Source: Rhynchopus sp. YZ270_cl-10
Lineage: Eukaryota > Euglenozoa > Diplonemea > Diplonemida > Diplonemidae
DNA: 64,000 bases
Assembly (NCBI GenBank): GCA_964035575.1
Contig: OZ037891.1
Coordinates: forward strand, 124,001 to 188,000
Direction: 5' to 3'
In this document: piece by piece, positions 32,511 to 42,991 of the stretch
How positions within the stretch are numbered: position 1 is the stretch's first letter
How the letters are laid out: each line of letters opens with the position of its first letter
Made by a program: the position numbers and the translations under genes
The notes under the pieces: model-generated
Databases searched by the model: none
The model's input: only the letters and a program-made list of their open reading frames with translations
Told to the model about the DNA's origin: nothing

Positions 32511-33599
32511 CTAGAAGCGGTAAACCTCTCCGTCGCTGAAGCCGCACTCATAGAGCACTCCGCTTTGCATGATGCCGACGACGTTGGCGATGGGAGCTGC
32601 GACTTGACGTGCGCGAGATGCAGGGAGGGCAGAGTCGCTTGTGTTGCGCCATGCGACGGTGTTACGCATGTTAGACCCACCGACACTCTGCATCATCTTG
32701 TCGGGACCTGACAGACAGACAATGTTGGAAGCTCCAGGTGGCGGCATCGTGCGTGCAACCATCGAGTGGTTCACGTGGCCAACCTCTCCCTCCCAGCCAA
32801 TCGGCGGCTCCTGAAGGGTGTATGTGACACGGAACTTCTCAGGGTACAGCTTCTGCAGGTAGTCCAGCTCGTCCTTCATCAGGATGTCACGGTAGCGACG
32901 GTTTGAGAAGAGCAGTGCGACCTTTGTGTCGTCTGTTGGGTCGCTCAGCGCGGCGCGGATGACCTGAAGCATGGGGGCAATGCCTGTGCCTGCTGCGATG
33001 CAACCCACGGATTTGTACTTGTTCTTCTCGTACTTCAGCTTCAAATGCTGGACTCTCGCGAAGAGGGCAGAGCCAGGCTTCATATCGAACAGCACCGGGG
33101 TGAAGCAGCCGTGGGGGTACCTCTTGATGACGCATTCGAAGCCTCCCTTCGTGTGGTTGGGGGTGATGGGTGTGTAGAGGCGGGTCGCGCTTTGGCCTCC
33201 TGGGAGCTTGAGGCCCAGCTGCAGTGTGGAGCAGGGGGGCAGGGTGTACTCGATCTCGGGGTCGGAGAAGGAGAAGACGAACTTTGCGGTGTCGTGGTTG
33301 ATGGGGAGCACCTCCTCCAGGCGGAACATCTTCCAGGTCATCGAGAGTGGCCCGATGGTGGGCTGGCGCGCGCAGGGCGCATCACAGAAGTAAGAAGGCG
33401 GGTCTCTCACCACAAGCGGGCTCGTGTCACGCTCCTGGTTGAGCTCCACCTTCTGCGGCCACACACGACCACTCAAAGAGGACAAATCCACCCTCCCAGC
33501 CTCCTCCGCAGACGTCTCCCCAAAGCGACTCGCGCACGCCACAGCAAACCCAACACCACCGCCTCCAGCGATACGTGCGGCAAGCTTCCACATAGACAT
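32511..33599 (-). CDS. NADH-cytochrome b5 reductase-like flavoprotein
   Basis: Transfers electrons from NAD(P)H through FAD to cytochrome b5 or a similar acceptor, usually on ER or outer mitochondrial membranes. Single exon, 362 residues from MSMWKLAARIA; the hydrophobic, Gly-rich first 25 residues look like an anchor or targeting segment. The FAD domain shows RLYTPITPN (family RxYTP) and RYPHGCFTPVLFDMKPG (family YPxGxxS, Ser replaced by Thr). The NAD domain shows IAAGTGIAPMLQVIRAAL, LLFSNRRYRDILMKDEL, TYTLQEPPIGWEGEVGHVN and CLSGPDKMM (family CGPPPM with Cys replaced by Ser). Relative to animal enzymes there is an N-terminal extension (about 75 residues) and a C-terminal insertion before the final EVYRF. 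Confidence 0.92.
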   Translation of the reverse strand: MSMWKLAARIAGGGGVGFAVACASRFGETSAEEAGRVDLSSLSGRVWPQKVELNQERDTSPLVVRDPPSYFCDAPCARQPTIGPLSMTWKMFRLEEVLPINHDTAKFVFSFSDPEIEYTLPPCSTLQLGLKLPGGQSATRLYTPITPNHTKGGFECVIKRYPHGCFTPVLFDMKPGSALFARVQHLKLKYEKNKYKSVGCIAAGTGIAPMLQVIRAALSDPTDDTKVALLFSNRRYRDILMKDELDYLQKLYPEKFRVTYTLQEPPIGWEGEVGHVNHSMVARTMPPPGASNIVCLSGPDKMMQSVGGSNMRNTVAWRNTSDSALPASRARQVAAPIANVVGIMQSGVLYECGFSDGEVYRF

Positions 33600-34494
33600 A
33601 GTGAGAAAAAAAAGGGGTAGGAGATAAGAATCTGACATGAGGTGTGTGGTAGTTACCAGAGGGAAGGGGGTCATTTAGGGGGGGTGGGGAAGGGGGTAAG
33701 ATAATCCGTAAGTCGTTCGGGGGAAGAGGAAAAGTTGTGCTGGGGGGGTTTTTTTTTGTTGGAATAGTTTCATCTTCATCAGGTGCACGACGACGCTTGT
33801 CATGACAAGTGTCATCGTGTGGGTATGTGGGGGGGGAGGGGTCATCTCTTATTTGTCACCCCAAAAAATAAAAAATCTAGATAAAAAAATCAAATGGAAG
33901 GGCGTGGATGATTTTACATAATGCTAACAGAGAGAGAACAGTAAAGAGACACTGAACCTTTAAGGATTGAATTCTCTTGCACATACACACACTACCAGGA
34001 AGAGAGAAAAAAAGGCAAGAACTAAAATGCCAGCGAGCACAACCAAAAACAAAAAAAACAAAACAAAATTTGAAACCGCGTCCACTAAACAAAAGACAAA
34101 ACGGGATTTTTTTTTGAACTCCTCCCCCTCTCCCTGAAAATATTGACACACACCGCGCTCCTCTTCGCCAAAAGAAAAAAAATCTATTGTAGTAATCTAT
34201 ACGTCCCTAGAGTCTCTCTCTCTCTCTCTCTTTCTCCATCTTCACTAATCACATTGTATCATCGACTCGCCCTCATAAAGGGTTTTGCACTGCCAGCCAA
34301 GGGTGGGATACGGACAGACGCATGCTTCAATCAAAGGAGAGATGTACCCATTAGGACCTATTTGCTTTGTTGCTGTACTATCGACAGTGGCCAAAAGGGC
34401 AGGGTTTTCTGCTGCTCAAAGTCGTCCGAAGGGGTGAATGGTAAAGGTGGCTTTTGTGCCCTGAATAGGGAGATTTGGTTACCGAATCCCCCCC
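33600..34494. other. Intergenic region, reductase / coiled-coil genes
   Basis: No gene seen. A minus-strand pyrimidine tract (TTTTTTTTCTCAC) abuts the reductase start. The rest has A/T runs, a (TC)n run near 34215-34233, and no repeat that I recognise. Confidence 0.55.
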
Positions 34495-36298
34495 CTATGC
34501 CACGGAACGCAGTTTTGCGGTGAGCTCCTCTCCAAGGAGGGCTTGCGAGGCGATGACTGCGTCGAAGTTGTTGATGTCACATGCTTGTTGGGTACGGAGG
34601 GATTCGAGGGATTCGAGGTGTTTGAGGCGTGTGGAGCTTGCTGTTTGGATGCCGGTTGCGATTGCAGACAGGGCAGCGTAGGAGGCTGCCGTGGTCTCGC
34701 CTAGTGCACGCAGGGCAGCTGCTGCCTGGAGCTGTGCTGCTTCGTCTTCAATGCGTGCAGACACCTTTTCCTGCATGCTCACCAGCGCAGCGTCCTTCGC
34801 TGCTGCTTCACGCTCGCAGAAGCGCTGCTCAGAGGCCACCTTGCCCACACGCAGCCCATCCTTGCGTGCCTCCACACTGCGCGACATCGCCCCCACATCC
34901 GCACGCAGCCCATCCACCTCACCCTGCGTCTCCCTCTTGCACCGCTCCGTCTTCATTGCGTTCGTCGCGGTCTGCACGCGAGTCCCCTGCGCATCGTGCA
35001 AGCGCTGCTCGGTCTCAACAATCTTCACAGTAAGACTCAAAAACTCCTCCCGCAGAGGCTCTGTCTGTTTGGTCAGGTCCGCTGCTTCCGTTGCCTGTAA
35101 TGTGGTGTGGGGTTTGAAAATGTTGTTTTGAAAGTGCTGCTCTGTTTATTAGTAGTGTTGTAGACGAAGTCAGAGAGGAAGGGGTGCGTTGCTTTGTATG
35201 AGAGTACGACGTATCCTCTTTCTCAGTCACGTATGGTATGGGGTTGCTCTTGAGGCATATCAGTAATAGACATGATGTATTTATTATTCGGAATGGCCTA
35301 AAGACACATAGTGGATTGGCATTGATCAAAAGATAAGGTTTTTTTAGGGTTTGTAGACACAGAAGTGCTCTGTGATGTGAATAGCGGTCTGAGTAATGTC
35401 TCAAAAGACCATATGTGCCTGCTCCTTCTCCTTTTCCCTCTCCCACCCTCATACCACAGCCTGCCGCACCTCGCTGATCTGGTCCTCTGCACCTGCCAGC
35501 TCAGTGGCCTGTGCCAGCTCCTCTTCGCGTATGGTGCGCTTCATGGAGTTGACGTTCTCACGCTTGTCCTCTATAATTTGGTGCAGGTTTTGCAGGGTGG
35601 TGTGCTGCTGCTGTCTGCTTGCATCCTGTTGTATGTGATGTATGATGTATGATGTGTTGTCAATCGCTCATAATGGATAAATTAGTGATAATTTTCTTGA
35701 ATTTCATTGAAATGTGCTAAAAAACCCCCCCTTATGTTGAAACCCTGAACCCAACAAGAGCAGAGTCAGCCTACACCATGTCTCAGTAGACGCATTGAAA
35801 CGTTGCTCACGCGCTATGTTTCAATCCCACCTTTGATGTTGATGCTTTTTTTCCAAAAAATAATCTGACAGAAGGCTTGCATTGATCAGCACCATGGCAT
35901 ACCTCGGTCTGTGCCACGTCGCGCCTCCGCTGTGCTGCGTCAGCCTTGAGCTTGGTGAGGGCCGCTTTGTGTTCAATGCTCTGGTGTGCAATGTTGCGCT
36001 CAAGCCGTGCGTGCTCATCCGCTAACACGTCTGCCGTCTTCTTCGCCTCTGCGAGGGCAGCTGACACACGTGTTGAGTCCTCTGCCTGCCCGGCCACCAT
36101 CTTCCCACACACCTCCATCGCTGCCTCAAAGCGATCACGCCCCTCGGCCATCGTCACGTCAATCCTGCTCTCACGGTCCGACAGCTTCCGCAGCTTGTCC
36201 GCCTCGTGTTCCCTAGTGATGCGCAGCGACGCAATCTCCTTGTCCACCATACGCAGGTCCGTCTCTAGCTCCTGCTTCTTGTCAACTGAAGCACTCAT
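34495..36298 (-). CDS. Coiled-coil protein, unknown function
   Basis: Three exons, phase 0: 36298-35903 (132 codons), 35625-35455 (57) and 35094-34495 (199 plus TAG), giving 388 residues. Nearly the whole chain is a charged, Ala/Glu/Lys/Arg-rich heptad-like helix, for example KKQELETDLRMVDKEIASLR, LERNIAHQSIEHKAALTKLK and MKRTIREEELAQATELA, with no hydrophobic segment, signal or globular motif. It would be a rod-like structural or cytoskeletal component, possibly flagellar, but no family is recognised. The donors are GTATGC and GTATGA; acceptors are CAACAG and TTACAG. The exons fit in frame without adjustment, so the model is good even though the function is not known. Confidence 0.82.
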
Positions 36299-36643
36299 CG
36301 TGAAAGGTTTTCTAGTGTTGTGTCGGGTTCACAACTCTGTGGGGGAAGAGAAGTGGGTAGGGGGGAAAGGTGCACCATTCAGCCAGAAAGGTTTGAGACC
36401 CTTTGCGCATCAAACGGTAAATAAGGTATGCACAATGCATTATCAATAAAGAGTAGTTGAAACGCAGCTCCGTCGAGTTCATGCAAATAAAACAACCCCG
36501 TTTGTTTTTTTTGGTCTCCAGTCAAATAGCCTGGCATTTCTTGTCTTTTTTTTGTTCAACATTCATCAACTGCTCCAACCCACCCCTCGGGCAACGACAA
36601 AAAACCCCCTACCTCCACTTTTTTCATTGCACTGCCCTCTGCT
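36299..36643. other. Short intergenic region
   Basis: About 345 bases between the coiled-coil and zinc-finger genes; no gene or named repeat seen. Confidence 0.55.
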
Positions 36644-37387
36644 TTATCTCCCACTGCAATTCGCTGCTTTGTGGCCTTCTTTCCCACATTTATAGCATGC
36701 AAAGCCACCTGGTGCAGACAGACCGTTGCGACGAAGAATTTTAGACTGGCGGAGGTCTTGACTGTGTTGTGTTGACTTGCGAGACCGGAAGCTGGAAAAC
36801 ATATCACCAGCACCTCCAGCAGCACCCACCCCAACCGCACCTACCCCACCACCACCACCACCACCCACCCCCTCCTCCACCATCATCCCCTGCATGGGCA
36901 CCCGCATAGCCGCCAACCCTTGCTGCTGCTGCAACTGTTGTGCTGGAGTCGTCAACGGAATCGCATCCACCTTCTGCAGCGCCAACGCCTGCGCATGCGA
37001 GACACCCACATCCAAGGGGGCCACCTGGCTGTAGAAGCTCTGCACCGCCTCCTTCAGTGCCCCCCGATCCACCTGCTGCAACGAACGTTCCTTGTTGCAC
37101 CCCGTACAGGTGTTGTGGTCCCAGAAGTTAAAGCGTTCGCAGACCCGGCAGGCCCAGTCAGCACTTCGGGGTTGGTGGTTGGCAGGGCATACACGACGCT
37201 GTGCGGGAGATGGGTGGACAAGGACCTCGGGTTGGTCCACCCTGCTGCGGTCTAGAGGGAAGTAGGACGCACTGCCGCCAACAACGTTCCCAGACGCCTT
37301 CGCGGCAGTGACAAGTTCTGCACCAGTCAGATAGGTGTGCACATCAGCATTGAGCAGCCACCCTGCCTCGGTACACCCATGGCTCAT
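36644..37387 (-). CDS. RanBP2-type plus CCHC zinc-finger protein
   Basis: Single exon, 247 residues. Residues about 79-98 are a RanBP2-type zinc finger, WACRVCERFNFWDHNTCTGC (W-x-C-x2-C-x3-N-x6-C-x2-C), a fold that binds single-stranded RNA or ubiquitin. The C-terminus is a CCHC zinc knuckle, CYKCGKEGHKAANC (C-x2-C-x4-H-x4-C). Between them are a Gln run, a Gly/Val run and a basic segment (FRSRKSTQHSQDLRQ). The combination suggests an RNA-binding regulator, as expected in organisms that control genes after transcription, but the target is unknown. This is the rightmost and first-transcribed recognisable gene of the cluster. Confidence 0.85.
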   Translation of the reverse strand: MSHGCTEAGWLLNADVHTYLTGAELVTAAKASGNVVGGSASYFPLDRSRVDQPEVLVHPSPAQRRVCPANHQPRSADWACRVCERFNFWDHNTCTGCNKERSLQQVDRGALKEAVQSFYSQVAPLDVGVSHAQALALQKVDAIPLTTPAQQLQQQQGLAAMRVPMQGMMVEEGVGGGGGGGVGAVGVGAAGGAGDMFSSFRSRKSTQHSQDLRQSKILRRNGLSAPGGFACYKCGKEGHKAANCSGR

Positions 37388-37666
37388 TTGGGTTTTTCAA
37401 AAAAAAAATGGTTTGGCTAGAAAAAATTCCTTTGGATTGGATTGTGTGTTCTGGTCAGGGGGGTGGTGGTGGTGGGGGGAGTGAAGGGAGTGGAAGAAGA
37501 GGGAGAAGAAAGAAAAAAGAGGGAAGGGGTGTTGTGGATTCGTTCATTTTGAAAGAAAGTTTTTTTTTTTTTCGAGGGAGAGAGAGAGAAAGAGAGAGAG
37601 ATAAGTTTGTTTTGCTGGGAATCAAATAAAAGAAAATATCCCAAAAAAAAAAGAAAAAAAAAATGT

Positions 37667-37701
37667 AAGACGGATGTGCCTCTCGTGCACACACAGATCT
37701 T
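37667..37701 (+). repeat. Family-B hairpin repeat
   Basis: AAGACGGATGTGCCTCTCGT then GCACACACAGATCTT; the GTGC/GCAC inner stem closes the CTCTCGT loop. Confidence 0.8.
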
Positions 37702-38197
37702 CAAAATCTTCAAAAAGTGAGGGTGAAACATGATAATGTGGATGAGACGGGAGAGGGCTATTGATATGGTAAAAAAAAGCGCACATTTTTTAATACAATA
37801 CGGCACATGCGCCAATACGTCACTGTACCTCAACCTGGAGGGGTTGCCGGCATTACACTCACGCATCTAGATGACATTGCACCTATTGAGAAACTTTCAA
37901 ACAGGGGGGTGGAATTTCACGGTGGAAAAGAAAGAGTGAATATCGATCATGCACTACACCCTCTCCCTGGCGTAGGCACCCTAACCAACCCTATAGGCTG
38001 TCGAACACATGGCTGCAACCCGAAGGTCTTGACTCAGGAAGGGAGGTCGCTTACTATAGGGAATGGGGGGGGAGGAAAGAGAACATAGATGAATACGCCT
38101 TGTGTGCAGATGTATGGTATTTCAACAATATGCAATCAATAAATTGATAGAGACATATGGGAAAAAACTATAGGCACACAGGACTCATCTTCAAAGG

Positions 38198-38230
38198 GGG
38201 TGAACCTAAGCCTCTCGGGCTTAGTCCACC
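38198..38230 (+). repeat. Family-A hairpin repeat
   Basis: GGGTGAACCTAAGC and GGGCTTAGTCCACC around CTCTC. The outer pair has changed from AAG/CTT to GG/CC on both sides. Confidence 0.75.
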
Positions 38231-38324
38231 AAAGGGGGGTATTTGTTCTAGAGAGTTTCACCTTGAATCACAGTCGTAAAATCGATGAATACACCCCATC
38301 TCTGCATTTTCAGTTATAAAGAGA

Positions 38325-38520
38325 GTGAAGACTAACAACGGATATGCACAAAAAACGCTCTGAGACGCAGGTACATAAAACACTCTGCAGGGTTGATTAA
38401 AAGTTTGTAAAACGAAAAATTGGTTGGTTCTCTCTGTATTGCTTTGGCTTTTGTATTTTTTTTGCCGAAAAAAGCCTCCGCAGAGGAGGGTTTATCGAAA
38501 CCCCCTCGGAGTGCTGCAAT
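38325..38520 (+). repeat. Family-D repeat, interrupted
   Basis: GCACAAAAAACGCTCTGAGACG at the left and TTATCGAAACCCCCTCGGAG at the right, separated by about 90 unrelated bases. Confidence 0.55.
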
Positions 38521-38913
38521 TTGGAAGTTGCTACCAGAGAAACTGTAAGGGTGTACAGTCATTTCCCGTGGGGTAATCATGGCGTTTGAAAAGAGAGAAA
38601 AAAAATGGGGGGAATTAAATATGGGCGCAGATTCGCGGGGATGCGATGAACAGAAAGACCTAGTAAGTTTCACAAGGCATTATATCACAACCCTTTTTCC
38701 CCCCCTCTCTCTGCCAAAATAAAAAGTAATTTATTGCTTTTATCTATTCAAAAAAAAATATTTATTTATCAAAAACCTCTCTCTCTCCCGCGATTGTTGA
38801 CAAATTGTATGGAAATTTTTTTTTTGGGGGGGGGACAAATCCATACATTTGTCCCCCTTTTGTTGAGTCCTAAAAGGAATCGAAAAAAATGCAAAGTTTA
38901 CAATAGAAAAGAA

Positions 38914-38973
38914 AGTGAAGGTATTAATGCAGGCAGCTCCGCGCAGACCCACGATGCCAGCTGGATGAAAGCA
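38914..38973 (+). repeat. Family-E structured repeat
   Basis: GTGAAGGTATTAATGCAGGC, AGCTCCGCGCAGACCCACGA, TGCCAGCTGGATGAAAGC. Confidence 0.8.
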
Positions 38974-39092
38974 TAAATAAAGAAGGGGGGAAGTTATTTA
39001 GATGAACGTACGCCTCGCTCTCTCTGCGCTTGATCATCTTGTGTGAATCACAGAATCGTTAAAAATGTTGGCGGGTGCTGACAAAAACTCGT

Positions 39093-39124
39093 AGGTGAAT
39101 GTGCCCTGTCGTGTGCACATGTCT
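39093..39124 (+). repeat. Family-B hairpin repeat
   Basis: AGGTGAATGTGCCCTGTCGT then GTGCACATGTCT. Confidence 0.65.
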
Positions 39125-39183
39125 GTAAAAAGAAAATAAAGAGAGAGAGAGAGAGAGAGAGAAGAGAGAGAAAAGTCTGTGGT

Positions 39184-39219
39184 AAGATCATTGCTAAGCA
39201 GTGTGTGCTTAGTCACCTA
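39184..39219 (+). repeat. Family-A hairpin repeat
   Basis: AAGATCATTGCTAAGC and GCTTAGTCACCTA around AGTGTGT; the stem is kept and the loop replaced. Confidence 0.7.
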
Positions 39220-39717
39220 TGAAGAGGGGGTAATTGGGCGAACTGTAGTTTATTTAATAAGATAAATGAAGAGGAAGACAAACCCACATTGCGAATCACA
39301 AAAAAAAAAAAAAGAAAAGAGAAACAAAAAAAACAAAAAAAAAAAACCACTTTTTTTTGAGCAAAGATCTCTCTCTTCTTCTTGTTGTGTGTTTTTTTGT
39401 TGTTGTTGTTGTGATAGGTTTTTTTTTTTTTTTTTTTGCTTGAAAAGGTACCCCTAATCACCAGATTTTTTTTTCCATTTTTCATTATTTTTTCAATATT
39501 TTCATAATATTGCACAGAAGTTCTTTCTGTAAAGTTAGTGCAAATTTTGTAAGTGGTGCGAAGGGAATATTATCTCTGCTCAACAACGAAGGTGGGCAGA
39601 AGAGAAGAAGTGTGTGGTGGTTGCAAAGTCTTCCAAGCAATTAAGGGAGTTAGTGCAGCGGACGAAGGTATTGTAGTTTAATCGGTTGGGGGGTGGGGGG
39701 GAGAGAAAATGAGTAGT

Positions 39718-39818
39718 GATTGGCTGTACTGTGAAACTGTCCATCATATAATACACAATACACATCACAATACAAGCTGTATTGTGTATTATACTGGGCA
39801 ATTAACCACAATACAGGC
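39718..39818. mobile_element. Family-H foldback element
   Basis: Inverted repeat: GATTGGCTGTACTGTGAAAC at the left answers CACAATACAGGC at the right, with CAATACACATCACAATACAA and its near-complement in the centre. Fuller copies are at 51229 and 60513. Confidence 0.75.
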
Positions 39819-39891
39819 ACCACTGAGAATGAGGTTATTTAACGTTTGCCGTCTCTAGTGGGAGCTATGAAGACGTGCAAAAAAAAGAGAA

Positions 39892-39930
<39 letters not shown>

Positions 39931-40438
39931 GAAGAATGTACCTCTCGTACACACCAAAAAGGGGCTAAGAAAAAAAGGCAAGGATTTAAGATTAAAATTC
40001 TTTCAAAAGAATGGGGTATGGATGAAGGTTTTGCCCTATCAGCATCGTCTCTTCGGTTAGAAACAAAACAAACCTGTTGCAAATGCAACCTTCCTTCCAA
40101 TCCAACACACATCGTATAATACTATTTGTTCCCTTTTTTTCACTATCGTTATTGTGTGTGGGGGAAAAACACACACACTGGGTTTGAAAAAAAAACAGAA
40201 AAAGATATAAAAAAACGAAATATAAAAAAAATCTCTGCCTTTTTAAAGGACGGAATCTCACAGCATAAAGTAACTATTTTTTTTTTCCAACACTTTTTTT
40301 TTGATGTGGTAGTAATTGGTATTGGCAGTTGAATGGTGGTGCGTTGATTTCTGTCATTCGTTCTTTCAATTTAAAAAAAAAAAAGAAACACGCGAGGCTC
40401 GTTCATATTTTTTACTTGAAAATAAAATAAAAGTTTAT

Positions 40439-40473
40439 AAGATGATCCTAAGTCTCTCGTGCTTAGTCACCTT
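40439..40473 (+). repeat. Family-A hairpin repeat
   Basis: AAGATGATCCTAAGTCTCTC then GTGCTTAGTCACCTT; near-consensus member. Confidence 0.85.
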
Positions 40474-40729
40474 TTAAAAAAACTTTTATTTGATACAACA
40501 CACACAACGGGAGTATACCCTGAAGTGTGCTACACTTATACGAAACACTTTTTTTTTTGTAAAAACCGCATTCTTTCTTTCCATATTGGATAATCTTTTT
40601 TTTTTTTTTTTTTTTTTTTGTACCGAACCCACCCAGGGCGCGCGCTAAATCCACACCCTCACACCCGGTTTTTTCGAGGTTTTTTCGCGGTACAAAAATT
40701 TTTTGATTACACGATTTCCTTAAGAAAAT

Positions 40730-40897
40730 CAGAGAATCCCATATTGTACAGTAAGGGCACTTCAGATAGTTTTTGGACACACATGTGACCCCACCGTGGA
40801 GAGCAATCGGCTCGCGCAATCAAAAGAAAGCAGAGAAAAGGGGAAAGAAAAAAGAAAAAGTTGGGTACCGTGCGCCTGCGGCGCTACCTGTTCCCTA
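40730..40897 (-). repeat. Family-I module a, reverse orientation
   Basis: CCACCGTGGAGAGCAATCGG and GGGTACCGTGCGCCTGCGGC, the complement of the copies at 14.1 and 55.9 kb. The only clear reverse-oriented copy seen in the window. Confidence 0.85.
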
Positions 40898-40981
40898 CCT
40901 CCCCATGATGTACTTATGTATATTCCACCTGATTTTGACCATGTTTGCCAGTGTTTTCCGGTGTTGGCCGGTGAAGTCACG

Positions 40982-41135
40982 GTACTGTGTACTGTGTACT
41001 GTGTACTGTGTACTGTGTACTGTGTACTGTGTACTGTGTACTGTGTACTGTGTACTGTGTACTGTGTACTGTGTACTGTGTACTGTGTACTGTGTACTGT
41101 GTACTGTGTACTGTGTACTGTGTACTGTGTACTGG
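40982..41135. repeat. Tandem array of GTACTGT, about 22 units
   Basis: About 154 bases of an uninterrupted 7-mer. It lies between modules a and b of the reverse family-I element. Confidence 0.97.
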
Positions 41136-41136
41136 C

Positions 41137-41275
41137 TGTCCGAAAGACCTGAAAATGACCCTTGTTTACGAGTATGGGTTCATATTTTGTGAAAATTTAA
41201 GTCACCAAAATTTTGTCCATTTTTCCGTATATCCCCCACCACAGCCCGGGATTTTCTCGGAAATGTAACATGACC
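41137..41275 (-). repeat. Family-I module b, reverse orientation
   Basis: ACCTGAAAATGACCCTTGTT and TTTGTGAAAATTTAAGTCAC, the complement of module b; part of the same reverse element. Confidence 0.85.
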
Positions 41276-41446
41276 CTGATTTTTCTGCCCCCCTTCACAT
41301 ACTTCCTGTAGGTACATTTTTTTGGACCCGATATCCATTTTTTCGGGAAATTTCCGAAAAGTTAGCGCGCGCCCTGAACCCACCCAAAGGTAGGGTAGAG
41401 AAAAGAGCAAAAAGAAGAAGAAGAAGAAGATGTTTTTTTTTTTTGT

Positions 41447-41484
41447 AAGATGAAACCCAAGCGTTACGTTTGCTCAGTTACCTT
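41447..41484 (+). repeat. Family-A hairpin repeat
   Basis: AAGATGAAACCCAAGCGTTA then CGTTTGCTCAGTTACCTT. Confidence 0.6.
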
Positions 41485-41921
41485 TTTTTTGAAAATCGTA
41501 TACCTTCAGTTCAGGCGAACAGAAAGGGGGGGGGCATGAAAGGACAGTATCACAGAACGCAGTTGCTAGGACAAGAGCGCGCTGAAGCAAGGGACTGTGA
41601 AACAAAAAAAAAAAGTGTCACTCTGTCGTTCCCTCACCCCCCCTTCTTGTAGTTGTTTGATGCGTTGACGCTTCCACACCCACTAAAAATCACCTGTTGG
41701 GTGGTGGTGTTGCGGAGCATGGTTGGGTGAGTGAACGACGTTGACACTTTCCGCTCCCACAAAGTAGTGTGCGTAAAAATAAAAATAAAACAACCCCTTC
41801 ATGTATGTGAAGAGCCTTGTGCATATAGTATGGAGAGAAAATTTTTTGAATGGGAAAGCGGCTTGGTTTGTAACTTAAAGATCCAAAGCGGGAAATGGTG
41901 AAGGTTGTTGTTGTTTTAAAG

Positions 41922-41970
41922 ACTTGGTTGTATTAGTGTAGTCACCCGAGGATGCACTACACTCTTTTTT
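41922..41970 (+). repeat. Family-J dispersed repeat
   Basis: CTTGGTTGTATTAGTGTAGT then CACCCGAGGATGCACTACAC. Copies at 44478 and 58147. Confidence 0.7.
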
Positions 41971-42033
41971 GTTGCTAATATGTTGGTTTTAGTAGCTGTA
42001 CAGTGAATACATCCTTTTTTTTTTTTTTTTTTT

Positions 42034-42098
42034 TGATAATTTGTTGGAAGTGTAGTTGCCTCGGTTGTGTTGCCACAGTTGTGCAATCTCCACTTTTT
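42034..42098 (-). repeat. Family-G dispersed repeat
   Basis: GATAATTTGTTGGAAGTGTA then GTTGCCTCGGTTGTGTTGCC and ACAGTTGTGCAATCTCCACT, with a 20-base T run in front (poly-A tail on the minus strand). Confidence 0.88.
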
Positions 42099-42528
42099 TG
42101 TTGTAAAACACGACAACCTTAATCGGCAAATAGGCAGATGCGGGTACAGGTGGGAGGATGGGTGGGGGGTTAGCTTTAAAGTTGCCGAACAGTTCAAACA
42201 AATCTCCCAAAACGCACATCTCATGAAGAGAAATAAAACGGAAAATAAAAAGTTGGTTGAAAAAAGAGAGAAAAAGAAAAAATAGTGCAACTACGCTTTT
42301 TTGATGACGCAGCCACAGTACACACCTCACCCTCTTTCCGCTTTGGTTATCTAACCGCTACGGGAGAGAGAAGTGTGCTTTGGTTCGCATTAGTAAAAAA
42401 AAAAAAAAAACAAAGATTTTTTGGGGGGATTTTTTTATTGTAGACGGAAAGATGTCCCCCCACATGGCGATGCTGAGGACACAGGCCGAAGCCTATCTTT
42501 CAGAGGGGAAAAGAACAGAATAAAATGT

Positions 42529-42568
42529 GACGTGAAATACAAAAAAAGCCCTCATGACAGTGTACCTT
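42529..42568 (+). repeat. Family-C repeat, short
   Basis: GACGTGAAATACAAAAAAAG then CCCTCATGACAGTGTACCTT. Confidence 0.65.
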
Positions 42569-42579
42569 GAAAATTTGAG

Positions 42580-42613
42580 AAGATAAATTGGCCTCTCAGT
42601 GTGCACACACCTT
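42580..42613 (+). repeat. Family-B hairpin repeat, diverged
   Basis: AAGATAAATTGGCCTCTCAG then TGTGCACACACCTT. Confidence 0.5.
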
Positions 42614-42784
42614 AGAAGAGGGGGGGGTTGCTTTTTTTTGGAATAAGAGCCCTCTGATAACTATGGACTTTAGTCACCAAAAAAGCGAAAAGAAGAAAAG
42701 AAGAAGAAAAAAAAAAAATGATATGCGTGTGATGGATCGTTATAAGGTTTTTTGAAAGATTAATATCAAGGAAAAATTAGTTGC

Positions 42785-42868
42785 ATATACTTTTCAAATC
42801 ACAGAAGAGAAAAGTACAACGGACGTTCTATACAAAGATACGTCCAATATTTATTGTGTTTGTTGCAA
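42785..42868 (+). repeat. Family-K repeat, copy 1
   Basis: TATACTTTTCAAATCACAGA, GAAAAGTACAACGGACGTTC, TATACAAAGATACGTCC. Almost identical to 57138-57220. Confidence 0.9.
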
Positions 42869-42943
42869 AAAAAAAAAGCAAAAAAACAAAAAAAAAAAAA
42901 AAGGTGTGCATAAATTGAAACTTTCAGTAGATCGGCTTCTAGT

Positions 42944-42991
42944 TTGACTGAAATGCAAAGTCCTCTCGTGACAGTGTACCATTGGTACATG
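42944..42991 (+). repeat. Family-C repeat
   Basis: TTGACTGAAATGCAAAGTCC then TCTCGTGACAGTGTACCATT. Confidence 0.7.

Noticed and set aside
37807..38088. 93-codon plus-strand frame of balanced composition
   Set aside because: Not low-complexity, but no family, no pyrimidine tract upstream, and the opposite strand to all genes; kept only as a note in the region description.
40982..41135. Possible CRISPR-like array
   Set aside because: Units are contiguous 7-mers with no spacers, in a eukaryotic genome.
40773..41192. Open frame with a repeated YCVLCTV unit
   Set aside because: Produced by the 7-bp GTACTGT array, which is open in all frames.
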